Positions 6,901 to 14,614 are shown, counted from the first letter of the stretch. The stretch: 61,143 bases of DNA from TMED8 sp038125725 (GCA_038125725.1 JAYPEK010000024.1:1-61143); one strand, 5' to 3'. Notes: generated by a model from the sequence alone, not told the origin. Translations and numbers: made by a program.

Positions 6901-8064
6901 ATGTTCCGTTTCGATCCTTATTCCCCCGAGTTCGACGCCGATCCGTTTCCGGCCTACAAGACGCTGCGCGACGAGCATCCCTGCTACTGGTCGGAAGAGG
7001 CCGGCATGTGGGTCTATTCCCGCTACGCCGATATCGTCACCGCGCTGAACGACTGGCAGACCTATTCGTCGGCCAAGGGAAACCTGATCGATGAACTGCC
7101 GAACCGCGCCGGCAACACGCTCGGCACCACCGACCCACCGCGCCACGACCGGCTGCGCGCGCTGATCCAGAAGGCGGTGACCAAGCGTGCGCTGGATCAC
7201 ATCATCGAGCCGGCGCAGGCGTCCTGCCGTGCGCATCTCGATGCCCTGGCCGGCCGGTCCAGTTTCGATTTCGTCAACGACTATTCGTCGAACGTGACCG
7301 TGGATTTGCTGTTCTACCTGTTCAACCTGCCGAAGGAAGGTCAGAAGACGGTACGCGACAAGGCCGTGCTGATGGTGCAGACCGATCCCGAAACGCGCCA
7401 GAAGGGCCCGCAGCATATCGAGGCCTACGAATGGATGGCCAATTACGCCGCCGAGCTGGTGGCCGAGCGCAAGCAGAACCCGGGCGACGACCTGATGTCC
7501 AACTTCATCACCGCCGAAATCGACGGCGAGAAATTGAAGGACCGGGAAGTGCAGTTGACGGTGACGACGCTGATCATGGCCGGTATCGAATCCTTGTCCG
7601 GTTTCATGAGCGTCTTTGCGCTGAACCTGGCCGACCATGCCGACGCGCGCCGGCGGCTGGCCGCCGACCCGTCGCTGATCCCCGACGCCATGGAGGAATC
7701 GCTCCGCTACAACACCTCGGCGCAGCGCTTCAAACGCTGCCTGCAACGCGACGTGGACGCCCACGGCCAGCAGATGAAGGCCGGCGACTTTCTCATGCTC
7801 GCCTATGGATCCGCCAACCGTGACGAGCGCCAGTTCGAAAACCCCGACGTTTACGACATCGAGCGCAAGCCGAAAGGGCATCTGGGGTTCGGCGGCGGCG
7901 TCCATGCCTGCCTGGGAACGGCCATTGCCAGGCTCGCCTGCAAGGTCGCTTTCGAGGAGCTTCTGACCCGCTATCCGGAGTTTGAACGGGTCGAGGATAG
8001 GCTTCCCTGGGTGCCGTCATCGAACTTCCGCAGCCCCATGCGACTTGAACTCTCGGTCGGATAG
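6901..8064 (+). CDS. Cytochrome P450 monooxygenase
   Basis: 387 residues, soluble bacterial P450. Visible motifs are the I-helix A227-G-I-E-S231, where the usual Thr of AGxET is Ser; ExxR at E266-S-L-R269; and the haem loop F330-G-G-G-V-H-A-C337-L-G with the thiolate Cys337. The start follows GGGAGGG and gives a canonical short N-terminus. It receives electrons from the adjacent [2Fe-2S] ferredoxin and FAD reductase in a three-component class I system. The PobR-like neighbour suggests an aromatic substrate (hydroxylation or O-demethylation), which is inference. Confidence 0.92.
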   Translation: MFRFDPYSPEFDADPFPAYKTLRDEHPCYWSEEAGMWVYSRYADIVTALNDWQTYSSAKGNLIDELPNRAGNTLGTTDPPRHDRLRALIQKAVTKRALDHIIEPAQASCRAHLDALAGRSSFDFVNDYSSNVTVDLLFYLFNLPKEGQKTVRDKAVLMVQTDPETRQKGPQHIEAYEWMANYAAELVAERKQNPGDDLMSNFITAEIDGEKLKDREVQLTVTTLIMAGIESLSGFMSVFALNLADHADARRRLAADPSLIPDAMEESLRYNTSAQRFKRCLQRDVDAHGQQMKAGDFLMLAYGSANRDERQFENPDVYDIERKPKGHLGFGGGVHACLGTAIARLACKVAFEELLTRYPEFERVEDRLPWVPSSNFRSPMRLELSVG

Positions 8065-8109
8065 CCTTACCTCGAAGCTTCGACATAACGATCAAAAGGA
8101 CGAGGATCC

Positions 8110-8433
8110 ATGCCCAAGGTCACTTACATCGAACACAACGGCACGGAACACGAGATCGACCTGCCGGACGGCTGGACCCTGATGCAAGGCGCGACCCTCA
8201 ACGGGATCGACGGGATCGAGGGCGAATGCGGCGGGTCCTGCGGCTGCGCCACCTGCCATGTCTATGTGGACGAGGCGTTTCTCGCCAAGCTCGATCCGCC
8301 GAGCGAAAACGAGGAAGAGATGCTGGAATGCACGGTCTCGCCGCGTGAATCCAACAGCCGGCTCGGTTGCCAGATCAAGGTCACCGACGCGCTCGACGGC
8401 ATCGTCGTGAGGATGCCCGAAGCGCAAAGCTGA
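8110..8433 (+). CDS. [2Fe-2S] ferredoxin, adrenodoxin type
   Basis: 107 residues. The cluster ligands fit C40-x5-C46-x2-C49-x37-C87, the adrenodoxin/putidaredoxin spacing, with one extra Cys44. The acidic helix (ENEEEMLE, 66-73) is the usual partner-docking surface. It lies between the P450 and the reductase, preceded by AGGACGAGG, and serves as the electron shuttle between them. Confidence 0.93.
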   Translation: MPKVTYIEHNGTEHEIDLPDGWTLMQGATLNGIDGIEGECGGSCGCATCHVYVDEAFLAKLDPPSENEEEMLECTVSPRESNSRLGCQIKVTDALDGIVVRMPEAQS

Positions 8434-8447
8434 CGGGACCGGAGGAC

Positions 8448-9665
8448 GTGGCCGGGGTCGTCATCGTCGGTGGCGGACAGGCGGGGTTCCAGACCGCCGA
8501 TTCGCTGCGCCAGGAAGGCTACGACGGCCCTATAGCCATCCTTGGCGAGGAACCGCACGCGCCTTACCAGCGCCCTCCGCTGTCCAAGGCCTACTTGCTT
8601 GGCGAGACCGACCGAGAGCGGCTCAAGTTCCGCCCGGAAGCGATCTACGCCGAACGCGGCATCGATCTTCGAACGGGTGTCCGGGTCGAGGCCATCGACC
8701 GCGCCGCCAAGGCCGTCACCCTTGCCGGTGGCGAGCGGCTTGCCTACGGCCACCTGGTGCTGGCCACCGGTGCCAGGGTGCGGGAGCTGCCGGTGCCGGG
8801 AGCCGACCTGGCCGGCGTGCATTCCCTCAAGACCCTCGACGATGTTGACGCCATCGAGGCCGGCCTGGCGGCGGTGGAACGCGTCTGCGTCATCGGCGCG
8901 GGTTTCATTGGGCTCGAGTTCGCCGCCGTGGCGCACAAGCTCGGCAAGGGGGTCACGGTGCTGGAAGCCGCGCACCGGGTGATGGGCCGCGTCGCGGCGC
9001 CGGAACTTTCCGAATTCGTCACCGGTCTGCATCGGGCGCACGGCGTCGAGATCGTCTGCGGCGCCCAGGTCTCGGAGCTGCGGGGCGAGGGCGGGCGCGT
9101 CACCGCCGTCGCCTGCGCCGACGGGCGGCTGTTCGACGCCGGCCTGGTCGTCGTCGGCATTGGCGTCGTTCCCGACGTGGCATTGGCCGAGGCTGCCGGC
9201 CTGGAATGCGACAACGGTATCGCCGTCGACGGCTTTTGCCGCACCAGCGATCCCGACATCTTTGCCGCCGGCGACTGCGCCAGTTTCGACCATCCCTTCG
9301 CCGGCAAGCGTATCCGGCTGGAATCGGTGCAGAACGCCGCCGACCAGGGACGCATCGTGGCGGCCGCCATCGCCGGTACGCCGAGGCTGTACGACAGCGT
9401 GCCCTGGTTCTGGTCGGACCAGTACGACGTCAAGCTGCAGATGGCGGGGCTCATGGACGGCTGTGACGAGACCGTGGTGCGCGGCGACCCGGCCAGCGGC
9501 AAGTTCTCGCTGCTGCATTTCCGCCAGGGCCAATTCCGCGCCGTCGACGCCATTTCCAAGCCGGCCGACTACGTGCAGGGCCGCAAACTGCTGGAGGCCG
9601 GCCTGTCGCCGACGCCTGAGCAGGCGCGCGATACCGGCTTCAAGCTCAAGGATCTGCTCGGCTGA
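8448..9665 (+). CDS. FAD-dependent ferredoxin reductase
   Basis: About 405 residues of the putidaredoxin/rhodocoxin reductase family. It has an N-terminal FAD Rossmann motif (VVIVGGGQAG), a PYQRPPLSK segment, a second dinucleotide motif for NADH (CVIGAGFIGLEFA), the FAD-contact Asp in FAAGDCAS, and a C-terminal WFWSDQYDVKLQ segment. It feeds NAD(P)H electrons to the ferredoxin encoded 15 bp upstream. The start is taken as GTG 8448, which puts the Rossmann strand at the N-terminus; GGAGG lies only two bases before it, so the exact start is uncertain. Confidence 0.9.
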   Translation: MAGVVIVGGGQAGFQTADSLRQEGYDGPIAILGEEPHAPYQRPPLSKAYLLGETDRERLKFRPEAIYAERGIDLRTGVRVEAIDRAAKAVTLAGGERLAYGHLVLATGARVRELPVPGADLAGVHSLKTLDDVDAIEAGLAAVERVCVIGAGFIGLEFAAVAHKLGKGVTVLEAAHRVMGRVAAPELSEFVTGLHRAHGVEIVCGAQVSELRGEGGRVTAVACADGRLFDAGLVVVGIGVVPDVALAEAAGLECDNGIAVDGFCRTSDPDIFAAGDCASFDHPFAGKRIRLESVQNAADQGRIVAAAIAGTPRLYDSVPWFWSDQYDVKLQMAGLMDGCDETVVRGDPASGKFSLLHFRQGQFRAVDAISKPADYVQGRKLLEAGLSPTPEQARDTGFKLKDLLG

Positions 9666-9731
9666 CACCTTGACAGCCTTCGGTTGCGGGCAAATATGTC
9701 AGGCACGCCGAAACGGCGGTGGGGAAAGACG

Positions 9732-10202
9732 ATGAAATCCTGCGATATCTGTCCCGGCGGCGAGGCCTGCGCGGGCCTGAACCTGGCACCGGTGCTGGTT
9801 CGGGTGTTCGACCTCTACGCCGCGGGCAAGACCGACAAGTTCGAGATTCTGTTCTCCCTCGACGAGGACGAGGAGGAGATGCTCGAGACCTACACCGCCG
9901 ATGTGCGCCGCGCCTGCTGGACGCGCGCGGCGCTCGGCGCCATCGCCGAAGTGCTGGTGCGCAGCGAGGCGGACCTCACCTCGCCGGCGGAATGGCGCCA
10001 AGTGGTCGAGGACACGCTGACGACGGCCAAGGCCGCCTACGAGAACTTTCCCTGGAACCTGCCGGACCTGGTCGAACAGGCGCCGGACCTGCACGAACGG
10101 GTGTTGGAGCGGGTGCACGGCGACGGGTTCGGCGGCGAGATTTCGAAGCGGCTGTTCGCAAAGATATGCAAAGTGACGGTCTATGGCTATCTAAGCGGGT
10201 AG
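9732..10202 (+). CDS. Hypothetical protein with N-terminal Cys cluster, end of P450 operon
   Basis: About 156 residues. The N-terminus carries CDICPGGEAC (Cys at 4, 7 and 13), a possible metal site. The rest is helical and acidic, with no signal peptide. The start at 9732 follows GGGGAAAGACG; ATG 9696 is an alternative. It lies 66 bp after the reductase on the same strand and may belong to the P450 transcription unit. No family recognised. Confidence 0.65.
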   Translation: MKSCDICPGGEACAGLNLAPVLVRVFDLYAAGKTDKFEILFSLDEDEEEMLETYTADVRRACWTRAALGAIAEVLVRSEADLTSPAEWRQVVEDTLTTAKAAYENFPWNLPDLVEQAPDLHERVLERVHGDGFGGEISKRLFAKICKVTVYGYLSG

Positions 10203-10352
10203 GGGTGACGGAAAAGTCACGAGAATTCACACGTATCAAGGTCAAGGCCGCATCTGAAGCATTGGCCTTTGATAAAGGGCCATCCTATAATCCGGCATAC
10301 AGGATGGTGCAACGCGACAGCAGACAAGCAAGAAGCCGGTCCGAGGCGGAAC

Positions 10353-10901
10353 TTGAAAAGTTACAATCTGGAAAACCTGAACATCTTGCTTGTGGAAGAC
10401 AACAAGCACATGCAGCTCCTGATCAAGGAGATTCTGCGTAGCTTCCGCATCAAGTCCGTTCGCGTCGCCGACGACGGTGCCGACGCCATCAAGGAGATGC
10501 GAACCTTCGCCGTCGATCTGGTGATCTGCGATTGGAACATGCAGCCCATCGACGGGCTCGAGTTCGTGCGCATGATCCGCACCAGTTCCGATAGCACCAA
10601 CCCCTACGTGCCGGTGATCATGCTCACCGGCCACACCGAAACCCACCGGGTGCTGGAAGCGCGTGACGCTGGCATCACCGAATTCCTGGCCAAGCCTGTC
10701 TCGGCCATGGGGCTCTACCAGCGCATCTGCATGGTCATCGAGCGGCCGCGCCAGTTCATCAAGACCCGCACCTATGCCGGCCCAGATCGCCGCCGCTCGC
10801 CCGCGACCGAAAAGACCAACAAGGGCCGCCGCGCCAGCGACAAACAGGGCGACGACGACAGCCTGTCCCAGGACGAAATCGAAAAGCTGATGAACAGCTA
10901 A
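10353..10901 (+). CDS. Single-domain response regulator with basic C-terminal tail
   Basis: About 182 residues. A CheY-like receiver occupies residues 9-130, with the acidic pair in LLVEDN, phospho-acceptor D60 in ICDWNM and Lys in FLAKPVS. The tail (about 135-182) is hydrophilic and includes GPDRRRS and a final SQDEIEKLMNS helix that resembles a docking peptide. No DNA-binding domain. TTG 10353 is chosen as start because GAGG lies nine bases upstream and it begins just before the domain; an ATG at 10269 would add an unlikely 28-residue leader. No histidine kinase is adjacent. Confidence 0.8.
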   Translation: MKSYNLENLNILLVEDNKHMQLLIKEILRSFRIKSVRVADDGADAIKEMRTFAVDLVICDWNMQPIDGLEFVRMIRTSSDSTNPYVPVIMLTGHTETHRVLEARDAGITEFLAKPVSAMGLYQRICMVIERPRQFIKTRTYAGPDRRRSPATEKTNKGRRASDKQGDDDSLSQDEIEKLMNS

Positions 10902-10941
10902 GGCCGCCTGGTTCGCCCGGCCGTCCCCGCTTTCCCATACC

Positions 10942-10967
10942 GCCGGCCGAAAGGCCGGCAAATTCTT
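10942..10967 (+). terminator. Hairpin with GAAA tetraloop after the response regulator
   Basis: GCCGGCC-GAAA-GGCCGGC (10942-10959) is a perfect 7-bp stem capped by a GNRA loop, followed by AAATTCTT. The weak T-tract makes termination plausible rather than certain. Confidence 0.55.
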
Positions 10968-11007
10968 ATTATCCACAGGATCGCGCATGGGTTGCGAAAA
11001 CTGGCTG

Positions 11008-11034
11008 TTGAAATCTTAAAAATTGTAATATAAA
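11008..11034 (+). promoter_or_regulatory. Possible promoter of the XRE regulator
   Basis: A markedly AT-rich patch with TTGAAA (11008-11013) and TATAAA (11029-11034), spacer 15, lies about 50 bp upstream of the XRE gene. The spacing is short, so this is tentative. Confidence 0.3.
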
Positions 11035-11083
11035 AATTTGATACAGCCATAATGAGTTCCAGCCGAGCGAGGTCGACGGCCAC

Positions 11084-11533
11084 ATGCCAACCGAGCGAAA
11101 CCGCCCCGACGGGGCCAGCGACGCCACCGAAGCCACCGACGCATCCGAAGCCGAAGCAGGCGGGCGCGGTCCGCATCCGGTCGATATCCACGTGGGCAAC
11201 AAGATCCGCCTGCGCCGGCGTCTGCTTGGCATGAGCCAGGCGACCGTCGCCGGGCGCATCGGCATTTCCTTCCAGCAGTTGCAGAAGTACGAGAGCGGCG
11301 CCAACCGCGTCGGCGCCAGCCGGCTCTATCAATTGGCCCGCGTGCTCGGCGTCTCGCCAAGTGCCTTCTTCAAGGGCCTGGATGGCGAGGAGGCGGGGCA
11401 GCCGGAGCTGATCGGCGGGTTGGATGCGGAAGGCTTGAGGGTTGCCGCCGGCTGGCAGGCAATCCCGGACGAGCGCCTGCGCAAGGCCATCTCCAGCGTG
11501 GTGGCGGCAACGCGGACGGCGATGCGGCCCTAG
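11084..11533 (+). CDS. XRE-family transcriptional regulator
   Basis: 149 residues. A hydrophilic, disordered N-terminus (1-35) precedes a Cro/CI helix-turn-helix (about 36-95: IRLRRRLLGMSQATVAGRIG, then FQQLQKYESG and LYQLARVLGVSPS). Proteins of this shape are common in alphaproteobacteria as single-domain regulators. No target can be assigned from context. Confidence 0.85.
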   Translation: MPTERNRPDGASDATEATDASEAEAGGRGPHPVDIHVGNKIRLRRRLLGMSQATVAGRIGISFQQLQKYESGANRVGASRLYQLARVLGVSPSAFFKGLDGEEAGQPELIGGLDAEGLRVAAGWQAIPDERLRKAISSVVAATRTAMRP

Positions 11534-11561
11534 TGGTGCATGGATTGGCGGAAGCGGGGAG

Positions 11562-11593
11562 AACAAACGAAACCGGGCGGCAAGCCGCCCGGT
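11562..11593 (-). terminator. Terminator for the 57-aa secreted protein gene
   Basis: The palindrome ACCGGGCGG-CAAG-CCGCCCGGT (11572-11593) has an 8-9 bp stem. Read on the minus strand it is followed by TTCGTTTGTT. It lies between the stops of convergent genes. Confidence 0.65.
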
Positions 11594-11615
11594 CCGTAGG
11601 TAAAGGAAAATTCGA

Positions 11616-11789
11616 TCAGCTGCCCTGGTCGGGCTTGACGGTCTGCTGAGTCTGACCTTCGGCAATCGTCGGCGTGCCGGTATCGGCGGTCTTGGTGTGG
11701 CCCCAGCTGCATTCGGCCATGGCCGGGCCGCTCACGACGGCGAGACCAAGGGCAAAAGCTGCAACCAATCCAAACGTCAACGTACGCAT
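11616..11789 (-). CDS. Small secreted protein (57 aa)
   Basis: Starts MRTLTFGLVAAFALG with a GGAGAA ribosome site eight bases upstream. The signal peptide is cleaved near AMA-EC, leaving a mature peptide of about 32 residues starting ECSWGHTKTAD and ending in KPDQGS. The CSWG-x-K-x-A segment and Pro-Asp-Gln end are reminiscent of a family of tiny alphaproteobacterial exported proteins of unknown function. Its own terminator lies downstream. It is short enough to be missed by automatic gene callers. Confidence 0.7.
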   Translation of the reverse strand: MRTLTFGLVAAFALGLAVVSGPAMAECSWGHTKTADTGTPTIAEGQTQQTVKPDQGS

Positions 11790-11891
11790 GGCATTTTCTC
11801 CAAATTAGTACCGATGAAAACCGTAACACGAAACCTGAGCGCCGCGCTAGGGGATAACGAAAAAGTGTGCAGCCGCCGATGCTGGCGTCGT

Positions 11892-12284
11892 TCACACCAC
11901 CGGCGCGCCGTATCCCCAGCTATAGGGAACCGGGCCGGAAAGGGCGATGACGTCGCCGGGTTCCGGCCGGAAGGCGGTATGCAGGGCACCGCAAAGCCCG
12001 GGCGAGACGTCGCGGCCGTTGCACAGCACGAGAAACACTTCGCCGCGCGGTATCCCCAGGCGTTCCAGGATGTCGGCGACGCTGGACCCGGCGGGCAGGC
12101 TCAGCACCAGCCGGCGCGAACGGTCGCGCAGGTAACGCGCCAGGCTGTTGAAGGCGCGCACCTCGATCTCGATTTCAACGCCGCCGGAGTTGTCGCCGAT
12201 GCCGGCGAGGACCGGCTGCCGTTCCTGGGAGGAGGGGGGTATGGGATATGTTTCGCCGCTGTTCAATATCGACGAGGCGATCAT
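11892..12284 (-). CDS. MoaD/ThiS-like ubiquitin-fold protein
   Basis: About 130 residues. The C-terminal 90 residues have the MoaD/ThiS beta-grasp pattern (VRAFNSLARYLR, LPAGSSVADILERLGIP, LVLCNGR, RPEPGDVIALSGPV). The chain ends WGYGAPVV, not the Gly-Gly needed for sulfur-carrier adenylation, so it is probably not a classical sulfur carrier. The N-terminal 35 residues are unassigned. The start at ATG 12284 is preferred over a TTG at 12353. No molybdopterin or thiamine genes are adjacent. Confidence 0.65.
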   Translation of the reverse strand: MIASSILNSGETYPIPPSSQERQPVLAGIGDNSGGVEIEIEVRAFNSLARYLRDRSRRLVLSLPAGSSVADILERLGIPRGEVFLVLCNGRDVSPGLCGALHTAFRPEPGDVIALSGPVPYSWGYGAPVV

Positions 12285-12430
12285 AGCGGTACCGCGCCTG
12301 TCGCACTTGACCAAAATCAACGGCGCGCGAGTGATTGGCGTCACTTCCGCCAAGAGCGATTCGGCCTAACCTGAGGACAATGAAAAGCGCGATCAACGCG
12401 CCGGATACCACTCAACAGGAGATTGGCATC

Positions 12431-12550
12431 ATGGCGAACAGATTGACGAATTGTGCGGGGTTGGTGATCGGGACGGCCGTCGGTCTGGCGATCACCCTTT
12501 ATGGGGCGAGCGAGGTCGTCGCTTCCGGTTTGCGGACGGTCTTTCTCTAA
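12431..12550 (+). CDS. Tiny membrane protein (39 aa)
   Basis: ATG 12431 follows CAGGAG at a good distance. The product has one hydrophobic helix (CAGLVIGTAVGLAITLYGA) and a short tail ending LRTVFL, consistent with a single-pass inner-membrane microprotein. No family recognised. Confidence rests on the ribosome site and helix only. Confidence 0.5.
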   Translation: MANRLTNCAGLVIGTAVGLAITLYGASEVVASGLRTVFL

Positions 12551-12597
12551 CGCCGGCAACGTCCGCCGCCGGCGCTGAAACCGTCGTCCGCCGCGGC

Positions 12598-12804
12598 TCA
12601 GGCGGCTTCGATCACCGGCAGGGCCGGCAGCGCCTGCAAAGCGCGGTCACCGGCCAGCAACGACACCCGGACGCGGTCCAGTTCCGTCGCCAACAGGCGC
12701 AGTTCCTTGCCGTTTTGCGGATCCGACACGCGGGCTTCCGCCAACAAGGCTAGTGCGGTTTCGTTCAACTGCCGCGCCAGGCGGTCGTGTCTTAGGTTCT
12801 GCAT
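12598..12804 (-). CDS. Small helical protein (68 aa)
   Basis: Starts after GGGAG at seven bases. The product (MQNLRHDRLARQLNETALAL onward) is predicted to be almost entirely helical and soluble, with regular Leu/Ala spacing typical of a two-helix hairpin. No signal peptide, no cysteine. Function unknown. Confidence 0.6.
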   Translation of the reverse strand: MQNLRHDRLARQLNETALALLAEARVSDPQNGKELRLLATELDRVRVSLLAGDRALQALPALPVIEAA

Positions 12805-12930
12805 GGGTTTACTCCCTTGCTCATGACAACTTCGACATGCTCGGACGGTACGGGCGAAACATTACAGGAGTATGTCGTTAACCCAATATTTAGATTTCAT
12901 TTTGTTTCAACGTCGACATATAGTGGATTG

Positions 12931-12952
12931 AACCGAAGTCATAAATTCGGTT
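12931..12952. promoter_or_regulatory. Inverted repeat AACCGAA-N8-TTCGGTT
   Basis: Perfect 7-bp dyad 12 bp upstream of the predicted -35 of the promoter at 12964. It is a candidate operator or a short hairpin; no regulator is known. Confidence 0.4.
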
Positions 12953-12963
12953 GGCGCGCTGCT

Positions 12964-12991
12964 TTGACTCTCCAATCCTTCGTGCTATAGC
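12964..12991 (+). promoter_or_regulatory. Sigma-70-type promoter, possibly for a leaderless mRNA
   Basis: TTGACT (12964-12969), a 16-base spacer and TATAGC (12986-12991). Position +1 would fall at or within a few bases of ATG 12998, and no ribosome site is present, so the transcript may be leaderless. Confidence 0.5.
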
Positions 12992-12997
12992 GTCCTG

Positions 12998-13240
12998 ATG
13001 AACGATACTGCATACGATGGCACTGCCGCCGCCGGGCAACCGCGGCTCAGCTACGGGGTCCTGTTTTCCACCGTCGGCGCCGTCGCCGATGTGGAGGATT
13101 GGCTCGATGAGCATTGTGCCGGCGACTGGAGCCTGTCGGTCGAGGGCATGGACGACGCCCTGATCAAGAAGAGCTTGCGGATCATGTTCGAACTGGAGCC
13201 CGACAAGCTCCGTTTCATCGACGATTTCGCCCGCCGGTGA
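12998..13240 (+). CDS. Conserved hypothetical protein (80 aa)
   Basis: Soluble, acidic 80-residue protein containing DVEDWLDEHC and SLRIMFELEPDKLRFID. There is no recognised domain. The ATG lies seven bases after a predicted -10 element, with no Shine-Dalgarno, which suggests leaderless translation. Its stop overlaps the start of the next gene (ATGA at 13238-13242), so the two are translationally coupled. Confidence 0.65.
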   Translation: MNDTAYDGTAAAGQPRLSYGVLFSTVGAVADVEDWLDEHCAGDWSLSVEGMDDALIKKSLRIMFELEPDKLRFIDDFARR

Positions 13241-13410
13241 TGGCCATGATGCCCGTCCTACGATATTCCCTCGCCGCGATGTTGCTGGCCGCCTCGGTAT
13301 CGCTCGGCGGTTGCGCCGACACCTCGCTCGAAGACGCGGTGCACGCTGGCGGCAAGCTGCTCTACGACACCGCGAAAGCGGCGCAGCAATCCAAGCAAAA
13401 GGGCTATTGA
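13240..13410 (+). CDS. Small lipoprotein (56 aa)
   Basis: Begins in the ATGA overlap with the preceding gene; ATG 13246 or 13249 are also possible. A short hydrophobic leader ends in the lipobox L-G-G-C, so the mature protein is a lipid-anchored peptide of about 30 residues (starting CADTSLEDA) with a helical C-terminus rich in Lys and Gln. Function unknown. Coupling to the acidic protein suggests a shared role at the envelope. Confidence 0.65.
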   Translation: MAMMPVLRYSLAAMLLAASVSLGGCADTSLEDAVHAGGKLLYDTAKAAQQSKQKGY

Positions 13411-13508
13411 CCCGCGCCCGTGCCCTGTGACCCGTGCCCGGGCGTTTACCTTTCAGCAATAATCGCTTCGTTATCCTGGACCTTCCGAAAGAATTCGGGA
13501 GAAAGAAA

Positions 13509-13658
13509 ATGAACGAAGCACGTACCGAACAACGGTCCGGTCCCCGGGAAATCATCGACAGCCCTTTGCTGTGGATCACCATCCTCATGTACGGGGTAGC
13601 GTTCTGCGCCTACCTCTGGTCCGACTTCCTGCGCGTCTTCCGCTGGATGGGGCTATAG
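13509..13658 (+). CDS. Small single-pass membrane protein (49 aa)
   Basis: ATG 13509 follows GGGAGAA. A polar N-terminus (about 20 residues) precedes one aromatic-rich transmembrane helix (LLWITILMYGVAFCAYLW), and the protein ends FRWMGL. No family recognised. It precedes the membrane protease gene by about 40 bp on the same strand. Confidence 0.6.
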   Translation: MNEARTEQRSGPREIIDSPLLWITILMYGVAFCAYLWSDFLRVFRWMGL

Positions 13659-13699
13659 CCCCACTGGCCAAGGCGCCGGACGCGTGATAAGCCGCGGTC

Positions 13700-14395
13700 A
13701 TGAAAGTCTCCAAGGGATGGATACTGTTCGTGGCCGCGGCGGTCGCGGTTGGGTTGCTGGTGCTCTATTTGGCAGAGCGCTATCCCGACGTCCTCGCCAA
13801 TCGTGACGGCCAGGTCAACCTGACCACCAGCCTCTTGTGGTTGGGGCTGATCGGTTCCAGCCTGTTTCTGCACCGCCGCATGCCGGTCGGCCATGCGCTG
13901 CGCTACGGCGCCATCTGGGTGGCGCTGGGTGCCGGGCTGGTGCTTGTCTACAGCTTCCGCCACGAGGCCGAGACACTGTGGCAGCGGCTGGTCGCGGAGA
14001 TCGTCCCGCACCAGGGCCGCGTGGTCGGCGGCGCGCTGGAGATTGCCGCCGGCGCGCACGGGCACTTCGTGCTAGAAGCCGAGATCGACGGCACGCCGGT
14101 GCGGTTCCTGGTCGATACCGGCGCCAGCGACGTGGTGCTGTCGCCCCGCGATGCCGAACGGCTGGGTTTCAAGTTGCAGAGCCTCAGCTTCACCAAGTCC
14201 TACCGAACCGCCAACGGCACGGTCAGGGGGGCGCCGGTGCGCTTGGGTAGCGTCCGCGTCGGCCCGATCGTGATCGAAGACGTGCGCGCCTCGGTGAACG
14301 GCGCGGAGATGCAGCGATCGCTCTTGGGAATGAGCTTCCTGAGCCGCCTCGGCGGCTACGAGGTGCGGGGCGACCGGCTGATCCTGCGGCCCTGA
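13700..14395 (+). CDS. Retropepsin-like membrane aspartic protease (clan AA)
   Basis: 231 residues with three N-terminal transmembrane helices (about 7-25, 43-58, 67-84) and a C-terminal single-domain retroviral-type aspartic protease. The catalytic motif is VDTGAS near residue 139, followed by FTKSYRTANG (flap region) and LLGMSFL. The architecture matches the alphaproteobacterial clan AA protease family with an N-terminal membrane anchor, whose active site faces the periplasm after dimerisation. Substrate unknown. Confidence 0.88.
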   Translation: MKVSKGWILFVAAAVAVGLLVLYLAERYPDVLANRDGQVNLTTSLLWLGLIGSSLFLHRRMPVGHALRYGAIWVALGAGLVLVYSFRHEAETLWQRLVAEIVPHQGRVVGGALEIAAGAHGHFVLEAEIDGTPVRFLVDTGASDVVLSPRDAERLGFKLQSLSFTKSYRTANGTVRGAPVRLGSVRVGPIVIEDVRASVNGAEMQRSLLGMSFLSRLGGYEVRGDRLILRP

Positions 14396-14403
14396 AATCC
14401 GGT

Positions 14404-14607
14404 CTAGTGAATCACCGCGTCGTCGGGCCGGTGCATGGAAAGCAGATTCTCGGCCGCTTGCGCGACACGGATCCAGCGCTGGCTACCCTGGCCGTCGCCG
14501 CGGGCCTTCAACTGGTCGGCGCGGATGAAGGCGCCGACGACGGCCATTTCGCCATAGTTTTCGACCAGAAGACCGGCCGTTCTGAGGATGTCCGATTGTG
14601 TGGTCAT
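14404..14607 (-). CDS. Small protein downstream of fliN
   Basis: 67 residues from ATG 14607 (MTTQSDILRTAGLLVENYGE), helical and soluble. The pattern (ILRTAGLLVENYG, then IRADQL and GSQRWIRVAQA) recalls short DUF6961-type proteins, but I cannot confirm this. It starts seven bases after the fliN stop, so it is co-transcribed. A flagellar role is possible through context only. Confidence 0.6.
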   Translation of the reverse strand: MTTQSDILRTAGLLVENYGEMAVVGAFIRADQLKARGDGQGSQRWIRVAQAAENLLSMHRPDDAVIH

Positions 14608-14614
14608 GGGTGCG

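Noticed and set aside
12874..12890. TTAA-N7-TTTA, near match to a CtrA box
   Set aside because: One mismatch in the second half-site and no cell-cycle or flagellar gene downstream.
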